A stretch of DNA of 64,000 bases from Micromonospora eburnea (GCF_900090225.1 NZ_FMHY01000002.1:6944001-7008000); one strand, 5' to 3'; positions 16,985 through 25,432 are shown, numbered from the stretch's first letter. A program made the numbers and translations. Notes: generated from the letters alone by a model not told the origin.

Positions 16985-18039
16985 CCCGGACGGTCCTCAC
17001 CCCGCTGCACATCGACGTCCGGCGGGGCGCGGTGGCCGACCTCGCCACCATCCTCGTCGACGGACGGATCTCCGCCGGCGGCGACGTGGCGGTGGTGGTC
17101 GGTCCCGGGCAGGGCGCGCAGATCGCCGAGCTGATCCGGCCGTCGCTGCGCTCGGCGGACGTGTTCACCGTGGTCGGGGGCACCCTCGACGCCGCCGACG
17201 ATCTCGGGGCCAAGCTGCGCACCCGGTCGTACGACGCGGTGGTCGGCATCGGCGGCGGCAAGACCATCGACGTGGCGAAGTACGCGGCCACCCGACGCGG
17301 CCTGCCCATGGTCACCGTGGCCACCGCCCTGGCCAACGACGGTATCGCCTCCCCGGTGGCCAGCCTGGTCAACGAGGGGATCAAGGGCTCGTACGGGGTG
17401 CACATCCCGATCGCGGTGATCGTCGACCTGGACTTCGTGGCGGCCGGCCCCGAGCAGCACAACCGCGCGGGCATCGGTGACGTGCTCAGCAACATCAGCG
17501 CGCTGGCCGACTGGGAGCTGGCCCGGCAGGTCCGCGCCGAGCCGTTCGACGGGCTGGCCGCCTCGCTGGCCCGGGCGGGCGCCGAGGCGGTGCTCAACCA
17601 CCCGGGCGACATGGGCGACGACGCGTTCGTCACCGTGCTGGCCGAGGCGCTGATCTCCAGCGGCCTGGCGATGGCCATCGAGGGCACCAGCCGCCCGGCC
17701 AGCGGCGGCTGCCACGAGATCATGCACGCCATCGACGCGCTCTACCCGGAGACCGCCTCGCACGGCGAGCTGGCCGGGCTGGGCGCGCTCTTCTGCACCT
17801 TCCTCCGCGGCGACCGACGGCGCTTCGCCGAGATGTCGGCCTGCCTGTCACGCCACGACCTGCCCCGGCTCCCGGCCGACGTCGGGCTGACCGACGAGCA
17901 GTTCGTCGAGGCGGTGCAGTTCGCGCCCGCCACCCGGCCGGACCGCTACACCATCCTCGAACACCTCGCGATGTCGCCGGACGAGACCCGCCGACGGCTG
18001 GGAGATTACGCCGATGAACTCTGCGACCACCGTGGCTGA
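16972..18039 (+). CDS. sn-glycerol-1-phosphate dehydrogenase-like enzyme (AraM/EgsA family)
   Basis: Iron/zinc-type polyol dehydrogenase of 355 residues. VVGIGGGKTIDVAKY (90-104) binds NAD(P). RAGIGDVLSNISALADWELA (165-184) is the diagnostic segment of glycerol-1-phosphate dehydrogenases. GCHEIMHAIDAL (246-257) and ASHGELAGLGALF (262-274) carry likely metal ligands Asp170, His248 and His264. The family reduces dihydroxyacetone phosphate to sn-glycerol-1-phosphate, the archaeal lipid backbone; a few bacteria have it. Here it is locked between a cytidylyltransferase (13-base overlap) and a CDP-alcohol transferase (26-base overlap). A related polyol phosphate is the main alternative product. Confidence 0.85.
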   Translation: MPLLARTVLTPLHIDVRRGAVADLATILVDGRISAGGDVAVVVGPGQGAQIAELIRPSLRSADVFTVVGGTLDAADDLGAKLRTRSYDAVVGIGGGKTIDVAKYAATRRGLPMVTVATALANDGIASPVASLVNEGIKGSYGVHIPIAVIVDLDFVAAGPEQHNRAGIGDVLSNISALADWELARQVRAEPFDGLAASLARAGAEAVLNHPGDMGDDAFVTVLAEALISSGLAMAIEGTSRPASGGCHEIMHAIDALYPETASHGELAGLGALFCTFLRGDRRRFAEMSACLSRHDLPRLPADVGLTDEQFVEAVQFAPATRPDRYTILEHLAMSPDETRRRLGDYADELCDHRG

Positions 18040-18739
18040 CGCGACCCGCCCGACGGTCGCCGACTTCCATGGCAGGAACCGCGGTGGCGGGCTCTTCAGC
18101 GAGTCGATCAGCCAGTGGCTGGGTGCCGCGATCGCGGTCGCCGCGCATCGTCTGGGCCTGCGGCCGACCACGCTGACCCTCACCAACCTGGTGCTCGGCC
18201 TGGCCGCCTCGGTCACCGTGATCGCGCTCGCCGGCCCGGTGGCCGCCGGGGACGTCCCGGCCTGGGTCGTCGGGCTGCTCGCCCTGGTCGGCTGGCAGAT
18301 CGCGTACGCGTTGGACTGCGCGGACGGGCAGCTCGCGCGGGTCACCGGGCAGAGCAGCCCGGCCGGTGCCCGGGTCGACGTGCTCTGCGACGTGGCCGCC
18401 CAGATCGCGCTGGTCGCCGCACTCGGGGCGACCGCGCTGGCGCAGCGGCCCTCGACCCCGATCTGGCTGGTGGCGGTCTTCGCCGGCACCTGGATGGTCA
18501 ACCTGGTGACCTCGGTGATGCAGGCCGGCCCGAACGCGGCCAGCATGGTGGCCTCGACTTCGCTCCCCGTACGCCTGGTGAAGCTGGTCCGCGACTACGG
18601 TGCGGTGATCTTCCTGGCCGGCCTGGTGCTGGCCGTCGCCCCGGCGCTGACGGTCTGGCTGGTCGTCGCCTTCACGATCGTCAACGGCGGTTTCCTGCTC
18701 GCCAGCATCGCCTTCTCCGCCCGCGCCTCCCTGCGCTGA
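18014..18739 (+). CDS. CDP-alcohol phosphatidyltransferase family membrane enzyme
   Basis: Integral membrane transferase of 241 residues with five or six helices. The family signature D-x2-DG-x2-AR-x8-G-x3-D-x3-D is complete at residues 101-126, starting DCADGQLARV and ending RVDVLCD. Such enzymes transfer the phospho-alcohol from a CDP-activated donor to a second alcohol, releasing CMP. With the two genes before it, the donor may be a CDP-glycerol of the sn-1 configuration; the acceptor could be a lipid, a sugar or another polyol phosphate. ATG 18014 lies inside the end of the dehydrogenase gene after GGGAGATTACG. Confidence 0.88.
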   Translation: MNSATTVADATRPTVADFHGRNRGGGLFSESISQWLGAAIAVAAHRLGLRPTTLTLTNLVLGLAASVTVIALAGPVAAGDVPAWVVGLLALVGWQIAYALDCADGQLARVTGQSSPAGARVDVLCDVAAQIALVAALGATALAQRPSTPIWLVAVFAGTWMVNLVTSVMQAGPNAASMVASTSLPVRLVKLVRDYGAVIFLAGLVLAVAPALTVWLVVAFTIVNGGFLLASIAFSARASLR

Positions 18740-18752
18740 CGCGCCCCTTGTT

Positions 18753-18817
18753 CCACACAACTTCGGGGAGTTTGCTGTCTCTCGGCGCCGGGCGGCGGCA
18801 ACTTCCCCGAAAGTGTG
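18753..18817. terminator. long inverted repeat between convergent genes, shares a core with 60799-60856
   Basis: CCACACAACTTCGGGGAGTT near 18753-18772 is opposed by AACTTCCCCGAAAGTGTG near 18800-18817. The arms pair imperfectly over about 20 bases with a 23-base middle. It separates the CDP-alcohol transferase and GT4 stop codons, so bidirectional termination is likely. The 12-mer CAACTTCGGGGA recurs in the inverted repeat at 60799-60856. Confidence 0.65.
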
Positions 18818-18821
18818 CGGA

Positions 18822-20087
18822 TCATGACGTGGGCACGGCGGCGACGTCGGCGTAGATGTCGATGAGGCGCTTGGTGACCACGTCGGGGTGGAAGGTGCGC
18901 TCGTAGCGGGCGCGGGCCGCCGGGGCGAGCGCCGCCGCGCCGGCCCGGGCCACCGGCAGCGCGGCGGCCAGCGCGGCCGGCTCCGGGGCAACCACCCAAC
19001 CGGCCTCGCCCCGCTCGACGCCGGACGGCATCGCCGGCCCCGAGGACCCGGCAGGCGCTGACGCCACCTCGGCCGGGCCGGTGCCGGCGGGCTCCCGGGG
19101 GGTGTCCGCGCCGACCAGGTACGGGATGCCGCCGAGCGCGGTGCCGAGCACCGGACGACCGCTGGCCAGCGCCTCGATGATCACGGTCGGCAGCACGTCG
19201 TGCCAGGTGGAGGTCGCCAGCACCACGGCGCTCTCCGCCAGCGCGGCGCGTACCCCGGGCCGGTCGAGCGGGCCGAGGAAGGTGATGTCGGCACGCTCGG
19301 CGGCGGCCGCCTCGGCCAGTGGGCGCAGTTCCCCGTCGCCAGCGATCCGCAGCGGGCCGAGCGCGCCGTCCGGGTGCCGCCGCCACGCCTTCAGCAGCAG
19401 GTCCAGCCCCTTTTCCGGGGTGAGCCGGGCCATGTAGAGGAAGCCGTCGCCGGGCGCCGCCGGGGTCCCCGGGTCGGGGATGGCGTTGGGTTTGACCACG
19501 ATCCGCTCGTCCGGGATGCCGTAGTCGCGGAGGTGGTCGGCGACGGCGGTGGTGAGCGCGATGAACCGGTCCACCGACCGCCAGGTCGGCCGGTGCACGG
19601 CGAGCGTGGTCGCCATCAGGGCGCTCTGCGCGCGGGAGCCCCGGTAGCAGCGGTGCACGACCGCCGGCACGCCCAGCGCCCGCCCCCGGCAGTCCTGGCA
19701 GATCACGCCGTCGCGGAAGTAGAGACCGGACGAGCAGACCTGCCGGTAGTTGTGCACCGTCTGCACCACCGGCACGCCGCGCCGGTGCGCGGTCCGCACC
19801 ACCCAGGGCGAGAGCAGGGGGTACGGGTTGTGCAGGTGCAGCACGTCGGGGCGGTGCTCGACGAGCAGGCGGTCCAGGTCGTGCTGGGCCTTCGGCGCCC
19901 AGATCGGCGAGATCGGCAGCAGCGCCTTGGCCGGCTTCGACATCGACGGGATCTCGTCGGAGCTGCGGATGAACGGCAGCACCTCCACCCCGGCCGCGGT
20001 GAGCTGGGCGATCTCCGCGTCGACGATGGTGTTCTCGCCGGAGGGCTGAGCTTCCCGGTACCGGTTGTGCGCCACCACGATTCTCAC
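18822..20087 (-). CDS. glycosyltransferase family 4 (GT-B fold)
   Basis: Retaining-type glycosyltransferase of 421 residues, acting at the cytoplasmic side. The start MRIVVAHNRYREAQPSGENT has the acceptor-side loop and HNPYPLLSP and TVHNYR follow. The C-domain begins FLYMARLTPEKGLDLLLKAW, with the donor-binding segment LPTVIIEALASGRPVLGT. A Gly/Pro/Ala-rich insertion of about 36 residues interrupts the last motif between GGIPYLVGAD and GEAGWVV. The QDCRG/CYRG cysteine pair in the middle is also notable. It probably adds a sugar to a lipid-linked or envelope glycan. Convergent with the CDP-alcohol cluster. Confidence 0.88.
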   Translation of the reverse strand: MRIVVAHNRYREAQPSGENTIVDAEIAQLTAAGVEVLPFIRSSDEIPSMSKPAKALLPISPIWAPKAQHDLDRLLVEHRPDVLHLHNPYPLLSPWVVRTAHRRGVPVVQTVHNYRQVCSSGLYFRDGVICQDCRGRALGVPAVVHRCYRGSRAQSALMATTLAVHRPTWRSVDRFIALTTAVADHLRDYGIPDERIVVKPNAIPDPGTPAAPGDGFLYMARLTPEKGLDLLLKAWRRHPDGALGPLRIAGDGELRPLAEAAAAERADITFLGPLDRPGVRAALAESAVVLATSTWHDVLPTVIIEALASGRPVLGTALGGIPYLVGADTPREPAGTGPAEVASAPAGSSGPAMPSGVERGEAGWVVAPEPAALAAALPVARAGAAALAPAARARYERTFHPDVVTKRLIDIYADVAAVPTS

Positions 20088-20111
20088 GGGAAAGAAGGCT
20101 ACCGTTGTGAG

Positions 20112-20972
20112 GTGCCCGAACTACCGGAGGTGGAAGCGCTCGCCGGCTACCTGCGCGAGCGGGCGGTGGGCCGATGCGTCGAGCGCGTCGAGGTCGCCGC
20201 GATCAGCGCCCTGAAGACGTACGACCCCCCGCCGGGCGCGGTGTCGGGTCGGGCGGTGGTCGGCGCGGGCCGGCACGGAAAGTTCCTGGACGTCCGGTTC
20301 GAGGGCGGGCTGCACCTGGTGATCCACCTGGCTCGGGCGGGCTGGCTGCACTACCGGGAGGCGTTCCCGTCGGCCGCCCCGCTGCGCCCCGGCAAGGGCC
20401 CGATCGCGCTGCGGGTACGCCTCGACGACGGCTCCGGGTTCGACCTGACCGAGGCCGGCACCCAGAAGAAGCTGGCCGCGTACCTGGTCACCGACCCGGC
20501 GCAGGTGCCCGGGGTGGCGAAGCTCGGCCCGGACGCGCTCGACGCCGACCTGGCCACCTTCGCCGAACGGATGCGCAGCCGACGGGGCCAGGTCAAGGGG
20601 GTGCTGACCGACCAGGCGGTGCTGGCCGGGGTCGGCAACGCGTATTCGGACGAGATCCTGCACGAGGCGAAACTGTCCCCGTTCGCGATCACCGACCGGC
20701 TCACCGACGACCAGCTCGCCACGCTGCACGGGGCGACCCGGGCGGTGCTCGGCGACGCGGTCCGCCGTTCGATGGGCCAGCGGGCCGCCGAGCTGAAGGG
20801 CGAGAAGCGCTCCGGCCTCAAGGTGCACGCCCGGACCGGGCTGCCCTGTCCGGTCTGTGGCGACACCGTCCGGGAGGTCTCGTTCGCCGATTCCAGCCTC
20901 CAGTACTGCCCCACCTGCCAGACGGGCGGCCGCCCACTGGCTGACCGACGGTTGTCCCGCCTCGTACGGTGA
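20112..20972 (+). CDS. Fpg/Nei family DNA glycosylase-lyase
   Basis: Base-excision repair enzyme of 286 residues. The N-terminal PELPEVE puts the catalytic Pro and Glu directly after the GTG start, which fixes the start at 20112. The helix-two-turn-helix region includes LAGVGNAYSDEILHEAKLSP, and the C-terminal zinc finger has Cys246, Cys249, Cys266 and Cys269. It removes oxidised purines or pyrimidines from DNA and nicks the abasic site. The TYDPPPGAVSG and GTQKK segments suggest an actinobacterial Fpg-like paralogue more than the canonical MutM, so no symbol is given. Confidence 0.9.
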   Translation: MPELPEVEALAGYLRERAVGRCVERVEVAAISALKTYDPPPGAVSGRAVVGAGRHGKFLDVRFEGGLHLVIHLARAGWLHYREAFPSAAPLRPGKGPIALRVRLDDGSGFDLTEAGTQKKLAAYLVTDPAQVPGVAKLGPDALDADLATFAERMRSRRGQVKGVLTDQAVLAGVGNAYSDEILHEAKLSPFAITDRLTDDQLATLHGATRAVLGDAVRRSMGQRAAELKGEKRSGLKVHARTGLPCPVCGDTVREVSFADSSLQYCPTCQTGGRPLADRRLSRLVR

Positions 20973-21246
20973 GTAATTACATCCGGGCGATTACGGAGAG
21001 GAACCGCCCCGGATCGCCAAAGGTCCCACTCGCACCCTCTACCCGAGCCGCGATCCATCGGTATAGTGGCTCGGTCCCCGGCTTCACAACCGATACGGAG
21101 CCGGCCAGATCCCTGCGAGACCAACGGGCCCGCTTCCGTCCCGGCAGCCCGTCCCGGCCCGGCTCGCGTGGGAGACTGGGACGGTGGGCGACCCGGGTCC
21201 TCACGGCGAGTGAGGGCGCGCGTCATGCGGGAGGACATGGGTTGAG

Positions 21247-22806
21247 GTGACGACAAGCCTCCAGCGCCCGGTAACCAACAACGGCCGGAGCAAGAGCGTG
21301 CGGCACGTCGACAGCTTCGAGATCCAGCCGCCGACTTCGCCGTCGCACAACGGCGTACCCCGGTCGGCGTGGGCCCGCGCCCGCCGCCGGGTGTCCCGCT
21401 GGCACCGTCCCTACATCGCGATCCTGCTGCTGCTCGACTTCGGCGCGGCGGCGCTGGCCAGCTACCTGGCCATCCAGATCTTCGATCAGGCGACCTCGGG
21501 CTTCCGGGGCGCACCCGAGTCGTGGTTCTACTCGGTCGCGTTCCTGCTGCTGCCGCTCGGCTGGTTGATCATCCTGTGGGGCAACCGGGCGTACGACCGG
21601 CGCTATCTCGGCCTCGGTCCGGACGAGTTCAAACGGGTGATCCGGGCCGGCGTGGCGGTCGCCGCCACCGTCTCCTTCATCGCCTTCGCGACGAAGGCCA
21701 CCTCGCTCTCCCGATGGACGGTCGGCTTCGCCCTGCTCGGGGCGATGCTGCTGATCCTGTTCGAGCGCATGATCGCCCGGGTTCTGCTGCACGCGATCCG
21801 GCGCCGGGCCGGGCACGCCGGGCACCGGATGGTGCTGGTCGGCACCCTGCCGGAGTGCCTGGAGGTCTACACCGCGGTCACCCGCAACCCCGGTGCCGGC
21901 CTGGTGCCGGTCGCCATCCACCTCACCGACGGATACGCCGCCGCGCGCGGCATCGAGACCCCGGTGCCGGTGCACGCCGGCCGGGACGTGCTCGCCCTGG
22001 TCCGCGAGGTGGGCGGCGACACCATCGCGGTGTGCGGCTCGGCCAGCGCCGAGCCGGGCGAACTGCGCCGGCTGGCCTGGCAACTGGAGGGCTCCGGCGT
22101 CGACCTGGTGGTCGCGCCCCAGCTCACCGACATCGCCGGTCCCCGGGTGCACATCCGCCCGATCGAGGGCCTGCCGCTGCTGCACGTCGAGGAGCCGACC
22201 CTGTCGGGCCCGGCGCTGCTGGTCAAGAACCTGATGGACCGGGTGGCCGCCGGGCTGGGCCTGGTGCTGCTGATCCCGCTGTTCCTCGCGATCGCGGTCG
22301 CCATCCGGATCTCCGACCCCGGGCCGGTCTTCTTCCGCCAGCCCCGGGTCGGCCACGAGGGGCGGACCTTCCGGGTCTGGAAGTTCCGCACCATGTACGT
22401 CGACGCCGAGGAGCGGCTGGCCGGCCTGGTCGACCAGAACGAGACCGACGGCATGCTGTTCAAGATCAAGCAGGATCCGCGGGTGTTCCCGGTGGGCCGC
22501 TTCCTGCGCGCCTCCTCGCTGGACGAGCTGCCCCAGCTGATCAACGTGCTCTGGGGCGAGATGTCGCTGGTCGGGCCGCGTCCGCTGCCCGCCGACGACG
22601 GTGACTTCCTCGGCGACGTACGCCGCCGGCTGCTGGTCCGGCCGGGCATCACCGGGCTCTGGCAGGTCTCCGGCCGCTCCGACCTCTCCTGGGACGAGGC
22701 GGTCCGGCTCGACCTCTACTACGTCGACAACTGGTCCCTCGCCTACGACCTGAGCATCCTGTGGCGGACCATCGGGGTGGTGCTGGTCCGCAAGGGGGCG
22801 TACTGA
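21247..22806 (+). CDS. polyprenyl glycosylphosphotransferase (initiating sugar-1-phosphate transferase)
   Basis: Membrane enzyme of 519 residues that loads the first sugar phosphate onto undecaprenyl phosphate to start exopolysaccharide synthesis. Four N-terminal helices are followed by a CoA-binding-like Rossmann region (HRMVLVGTLPECLEVY). A fifth membrane segment LGLVLLIPLFLAIAVAI leads to the catalytic bacterial sugar transferase domain: DPGPVFFRQPRVGHEG, FRVWKFRTMYVDAEE, SLDELPQLINVLWGEMSLVGPRP and RPGITGLWQVSGR. It is an orphan relative to the large glycan clusters where these usually lie. GTG 21247 chosen; the Shine-Dalgarno is weak. Confidence 0.92.
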   Translation: MTTSLQRPVTNNGRSKSVRHVDSFEIQPPTSPSHNGVPRSAWARARRRVSRWHRPYIAILLLLDFGAAALASYLAIQIFDQATSGFRGAPESWFYSVAFLLLPLGWLIILWGNRAYDRRYLGLGPDEFKRVIRAGVAVAATVSFIAFATKATSLSRWTVGFALLGAMLLILFERMIARVLLHAIRRRAGHAGHRMVLVGTLPECLEVYTAVTRNPGAGLVPVAIHLTDGYAAARGIETPVPVHAGRDVLALVREVGGDTIAVCGSASAEPGELRRLAWQLEGSGVDLVVAPQLTDIAGPRVHIRPIEGLPLLHVEEPTLSGPALLVKNLMDRVAAGLGLVLLIPLFLAIAVAIRISDPGPVFFRQPRVGHEGRTFRVWKFRTMYVDAEERLAGLVDQNETDGMLFKIKQDPRVFPVGRFLRASSLDELPQLINVLWGEMSLVGPRPLPADDGDFLGDVRRRLLVRPGITGLWQVSGRSDLSWDEAVRLDLYYVDNWSLAYDLSILWRTIGVVLVRKGAY

Positions 22807-22846
22807 CCCCTTGGCGGGTGGTTCGCCAACCGCGAGGATCAGGACC

Positions 22847-24064
22847 GTGGGTGGCAACCTGTCCGCTTTCTTCGGCGTCGTCTCGCTGGTCACCGCGCTC
22901 GCCGCGGCCCTCTGGGCGGTGCTGCGACTACGCGCCCGGCGGGGTATCGCCACGGCCACCCAGCGGGCCACGTACGAGGTGCTGCACACCGCCGGGCTGG
23001 CCGCCGAGCCGCTGCGGGCCGGGCTGAACCCGACGGGCGCGGCGAAGGCCGTACGCCATCTGCGGGCGCTGGTCGGCGCGGCCGGCCTGGCCCTGACCGA
23101 CCGGGAGACCCTGCTCGCCCTCGACGGACGCGGCGCGCACCACGGCGACCAGCTCCTCGCGGCGGCCCGGCGGGCGGCCGGCACCGGCCGATCGACCGTG
23201 CTGCGCGACTCGGAGCTGCGCTGCGACCTGGTGGACTGCCCGGTCCGGGGCGCGGTGGTGGCACCGCTGAGCGCGGACGGCCGGGTGGTCGGGGCGCTGG
23301 TGGCGGTCGCCGACGGGCAGCCGGCGCCGGGGCTGGTGCAGGCGACCCTGGAGACCGCGCACTGGGCGGGCGACCAGCTCGCCCTGGCCGAGCTGGACTC
23401 CTCCCGGGAGCGGCTGGCCCGGGCCGAGGTACGCGCCCTGCGCGCCCAGATCAGTCCGCACTTCATCTACAACGCGCTGACCGCGATCGGCTCGTTCGTC
23501 CGGACCGACCCGGAGCGGGCCCGGGAGCTGATCCTGGAGTTCGCCGAGTTCACCCGCTACTCGTTCCGGGCGCACGGCGAGTTCACCACCCTCGCCGAGG
23601 AGCTGCGCTCGATCGACCGGTACCTGACCATCGAGCGGGCCCGGTTCGGCGAGCGACTCCAGGTGCGGTTGCAGATCGCCCCGGAGGTGCTGCCGGTGAC
23701 CCTGCCGTTCCTCTGCCTCCAGCCGCTGGTGGAGAACGCGGTCCGGCACGGGTTGTCCCGCAAGCCGGGCACCGGCATGGTGAGCATCGAGGCCCGAGAC
23801 GCGGGCGCGGAGTGCCACATCACGGTGGAGGACGACGGAGTGGGGATGGATCCGACGACGCTGGCCGCCGGCATCGCCGAGCTGGCCGGCAGCGACCCGA
23901 CCGACGATCCGGGCCAGCATGTCGGCCTCTCGAACGTCGACGAGCGGCTCCGGTCGGTCTTCGGGGACAGGTTCGGACTGGTCGTCGAGACCGGCCTGGG
24001 CTCGGGTACGAAGGTGAGCATGCGGGTGCCGAAGTTCCACCCCGGCGTACGGGTCGACTCGTGA
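22847..24064 (+). CDS. LytS-type sensor histidine kinase
   Basis: Histidine kinase of 405 residues, HisKA_7TM/LytS-like. One N-terminal membrane helix (FFGVVSLVTALAAALWAVL) precedes a GAF-like domain (about 60-175, with CDLVDCPVRGAVVAPLSADGRVVGALV). The phospho-acceptor region is RAQISPHFIYNALTAIGSFV, the N-box LVENAVRHGL and the G-box EDDGVGMDP. It lacks the multi-helix sensor of classic LytS, so sensing probably occurs in the GAF domain. GTG 22847 follows GAGGATCAGGA. Its stop overlaps the start of the LytTR regulator gene, and a symporter operon follows, recalling pyruvate-sensing BtsS/BtsR-type systems. Confidence 0.9.
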   Translation: MGGNLSAFFGVVSLVTALAAALWAVLRLRARRGIATATQRATYEVLHTAGLAAEPLRAGLNPTGAAKAVRHLRALVGAAGLALTDRETLLALDGRGAHHGDQLLAAARRAAGTGRSTVLRDSELRCDLVDCPVRGAVVAPLSADGRVVGALVAVADGQPAPGLVQATLETAHWAGDQLALAELDSSRERLARAEVRALRAQISPHFIYNALTAIGSFVRTDPERARELILEFAEFTRYSFRAHGEFTTLAEELRSIDRYLTIERARFGERLQVRLQIAPEVLPVTLPFLCLQPLVENAVRHGLSRKPGTGMVSIEARDAGAECHITVEDDGVGMDPTTLAAGIAELAGSDPTDDPGQHVGLSNVDERLRSVFGDRFGLVVETGLGSGTKVSMRVPKFHPGVRVDS

Positions 24065-24822
24065 ACCCTTCCGGTTTCCTCCGGGTGCTGGCGGTGGACG
24101 ACGAGCCGCCGGCGCTGGACGAGCTGGCGTACCACCTGCGGGCCGACCCCCGGGTGGCCCGGCTGCACACGGCGGCCGACGCGACCGAGGCGCTGCGGGT
24201 GCTCCGCGACGGCGACGTGGACGTGGTCTTCCTGGACATCCGGATGCCCGGCCTGGACGGCATGGAGCTGGCCCGGGTGCTGCGGCGGTTCGCCCGGCCA
24301 CCGGCGATCGTCTTCGTCACCGCGTACGACGACGGCGCGGTGGACGCCTTCGACCTGGGCGCGACCGACTACGTGCGCAAGCCGGTACGCGCCGAGCGGC
24401 TGGCCGAGTCGCTGCGCCGGGTTATCGGCTCCCGGGTGCTGCCCTCGCATCCGGCGGCGCTGGCCCGGGCGGAGGAGGACCCGACCATCCCGGTCGAGTT
24501 GGCCGGATCGACCCGGATGCTGCCCCGCTCGGCGGTGCGCTGGGTGGAGGCACAGGGCGACTACGCACGGCTGCACACCGCGGATGCGTCGCACCTGGTC
24601 CGGGTCTCGCTGGCCACCCTGGCCGAGCGGTGGGGGGACGCCGGTTTCGTCCGGATTCACCGGTCGTACCTGGTGCAGCTGCGGCTGATCGCCGAGCTGC
24701 GGCTGGTCAACTCCGGCTATGTGGTGGTGGTCGACGGTACGGAGCTGCCGGTGAGCCGCCGGCACACCCGGGAGCTGAAGGACAAACTGGTACGCGCGGC
24801 GAAACAGGACTGGAACCGCTGA
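24061..24822 (+). CDS. LytTR family response regulator
   Basis: Response regulator of 253 residues. Its receiver domain has the acidic pair in LAVDDEP and phospho-acceptor Asp59 in VVFLDIRMPGLDG, with Thr and Lys at VFVTAYDD and VRKPV. The C-terminal LytTR DNA-binding domain runs from about residue 140 (AVRWVEAQGDYARLHT, then FVRIHRSYLV, then LPVSRRHTRELK). It overlaps the kinase gene by GTGA at 24061-24064, so the two proteins are a cognate pair. Likely targets are the adjacent small membrane protein and sodium:solute symporter genes. Confidence 0.93.
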   Translation: MNPSGFLRVLAVDDEPPALDELAYHLRADPRVARLHTAADATEALRVLRDGDVDVVFLDIRMPGLDGMELARVLRRFARPPAIVFVTAYDDGAVDAFDLGATDYVRKPVRAERLAESLRRVIGSRVLPSHPAALARAEEDPTIPVELAGSTRMLPRSAVRWVEAQGDYARLHTADASHLVRVSLATLAERWGDAGFVRIHRSYLVQLRLIAELRLVNSGYVVVVDGTELPVSRRHTRELKDKLVRAAKQDWNR

Positions 24823-24877
24823 GGCCCCGCCCACGGTCAGTCCGGGAGGCGGAACCGAACTCCACTCGTCCACCGGG

Positions 24878-24917
24878 TTATCCACAGGCGTGAGGCGTTC
24901 TCCACAGGTTGTCCACA
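24878..24917. promoter_or_regulatory. cluster of three DnaA-box-like 9-mers
   Basis: TTATCCACA (24878-24886) is identical to the E. coli consensus DnaA box. TTCTCCACA (24898-24906) and TTGTCCACA (24909-24917) follow in the same orientation; TTGTCCACA is the form described for Streptomyces. A degenerate fourth copy TCGTCCACC starts at 24866. dnaA and dnaN are not in the window. The cluster ends 34 bases before the -35 at 24951. Confidence 0.6.
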
Positions 24918-24950
24918 GGCCGAGGTGCTGGCGGCCCCGAACCGACCCCC

Positions 24951-24978
24951 TTGACATTTACGTTGATCGGGCGAGACT
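24951..24978 (+). promoter_or_regulatory. consensus-like promoter, apparently leaderless
   Basis: TTGACA (24951-24956) and GAGACT (24973-24978) are 16 bp apart. The ATG at 24986 begins 8 bases after the -10, where transcription would be expected to start, so the mRNA may have no leader. It drives the small membrane protein and symporter genes. Confidence 0.55.
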
Positions 24979-24985
24979 GCCGAGG

Positions 24986-25432
24986 ATGACCGGAGCGGAC
25001 GAGCGGGACGTTCCGGGGCGGCCGGCCGAGACCGCTCCGGTGCCGGCTCCACGCGCGGCGCGACCGCTCCGGCGTACCCGGATCGTGCTGGCCGAGGTGT
25101 CCCGCTCGGGCAGCCGGGCGGACCGCACCCGGTCGGAGCTGACCCAGCAGACCCGGGTCGGCGAGACGCTGGTCCGGGGACTGGTCCGGGCCCAGTTCGC
25201 GCTGGCGCTGCGGATGAGCCTGCTGGTGCTGGTCGGGCTGGGCGGCCTGCCCTGGCTCTTCGCCATCGCGCCCTCGGTCGGGCGGGTCACCGTGCTCGGG
25301 ATCAACCTGCCGTGGCTGCTGCTCGGGGTGGCCGCCTTCCCCTTCCTGATCGGGGTCGGCTGGGCGTACGTGCGGCTGGCGGAACGGAACGAACAGGACT
25401 TCACCGACCTGGTCCAGCGGCCGGAGCGCTGA
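24986..25432 (+). CDS. small two-helix membrane protein, symporter accessory candidate
   Basis: A 148-residue protein with a basic, Pro/Ala-rich N-terminal third and two hydrophobic segments (ALRMSLLVLVGLGGLPWLFAI and VLGINLPWLLLGVAAFPFLI), ending in a short charged tail. The layout resembles DUF485-type partners of acetate symporters, although I do not see the DUF485 motif itself. The symporter gene starts 2 bases after its stop, so the two are almost certainly made together. Compare the DUF485/ActP pair at 34907-36927. ATG 24986 is supported by the promoter spacing. Confidence 0.72.
   Translation: MTGADERDVPGRPAETAPVPAPRAARPLRRTRIVLAEVSRSGSRADRTRSELTQQTRVGETLVRGLVRAQFALALRMSLLVLVGLGGLPWLFAIAPSVGRVTVLGINLPWLLLGVAAFPFLIGVGWAYVRLAERNEQDFTDLVQRPER

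Noticed and set aside
20973..21246. Possible riboswitch in the leader of the sugar-phosphate transferase gene
   Set aside because: The region has several GC-rich stems and TATAGT near 21066 that could be a -10, but I could not fit the conserved cores of the ydaO, cobalamin or SAM classes.
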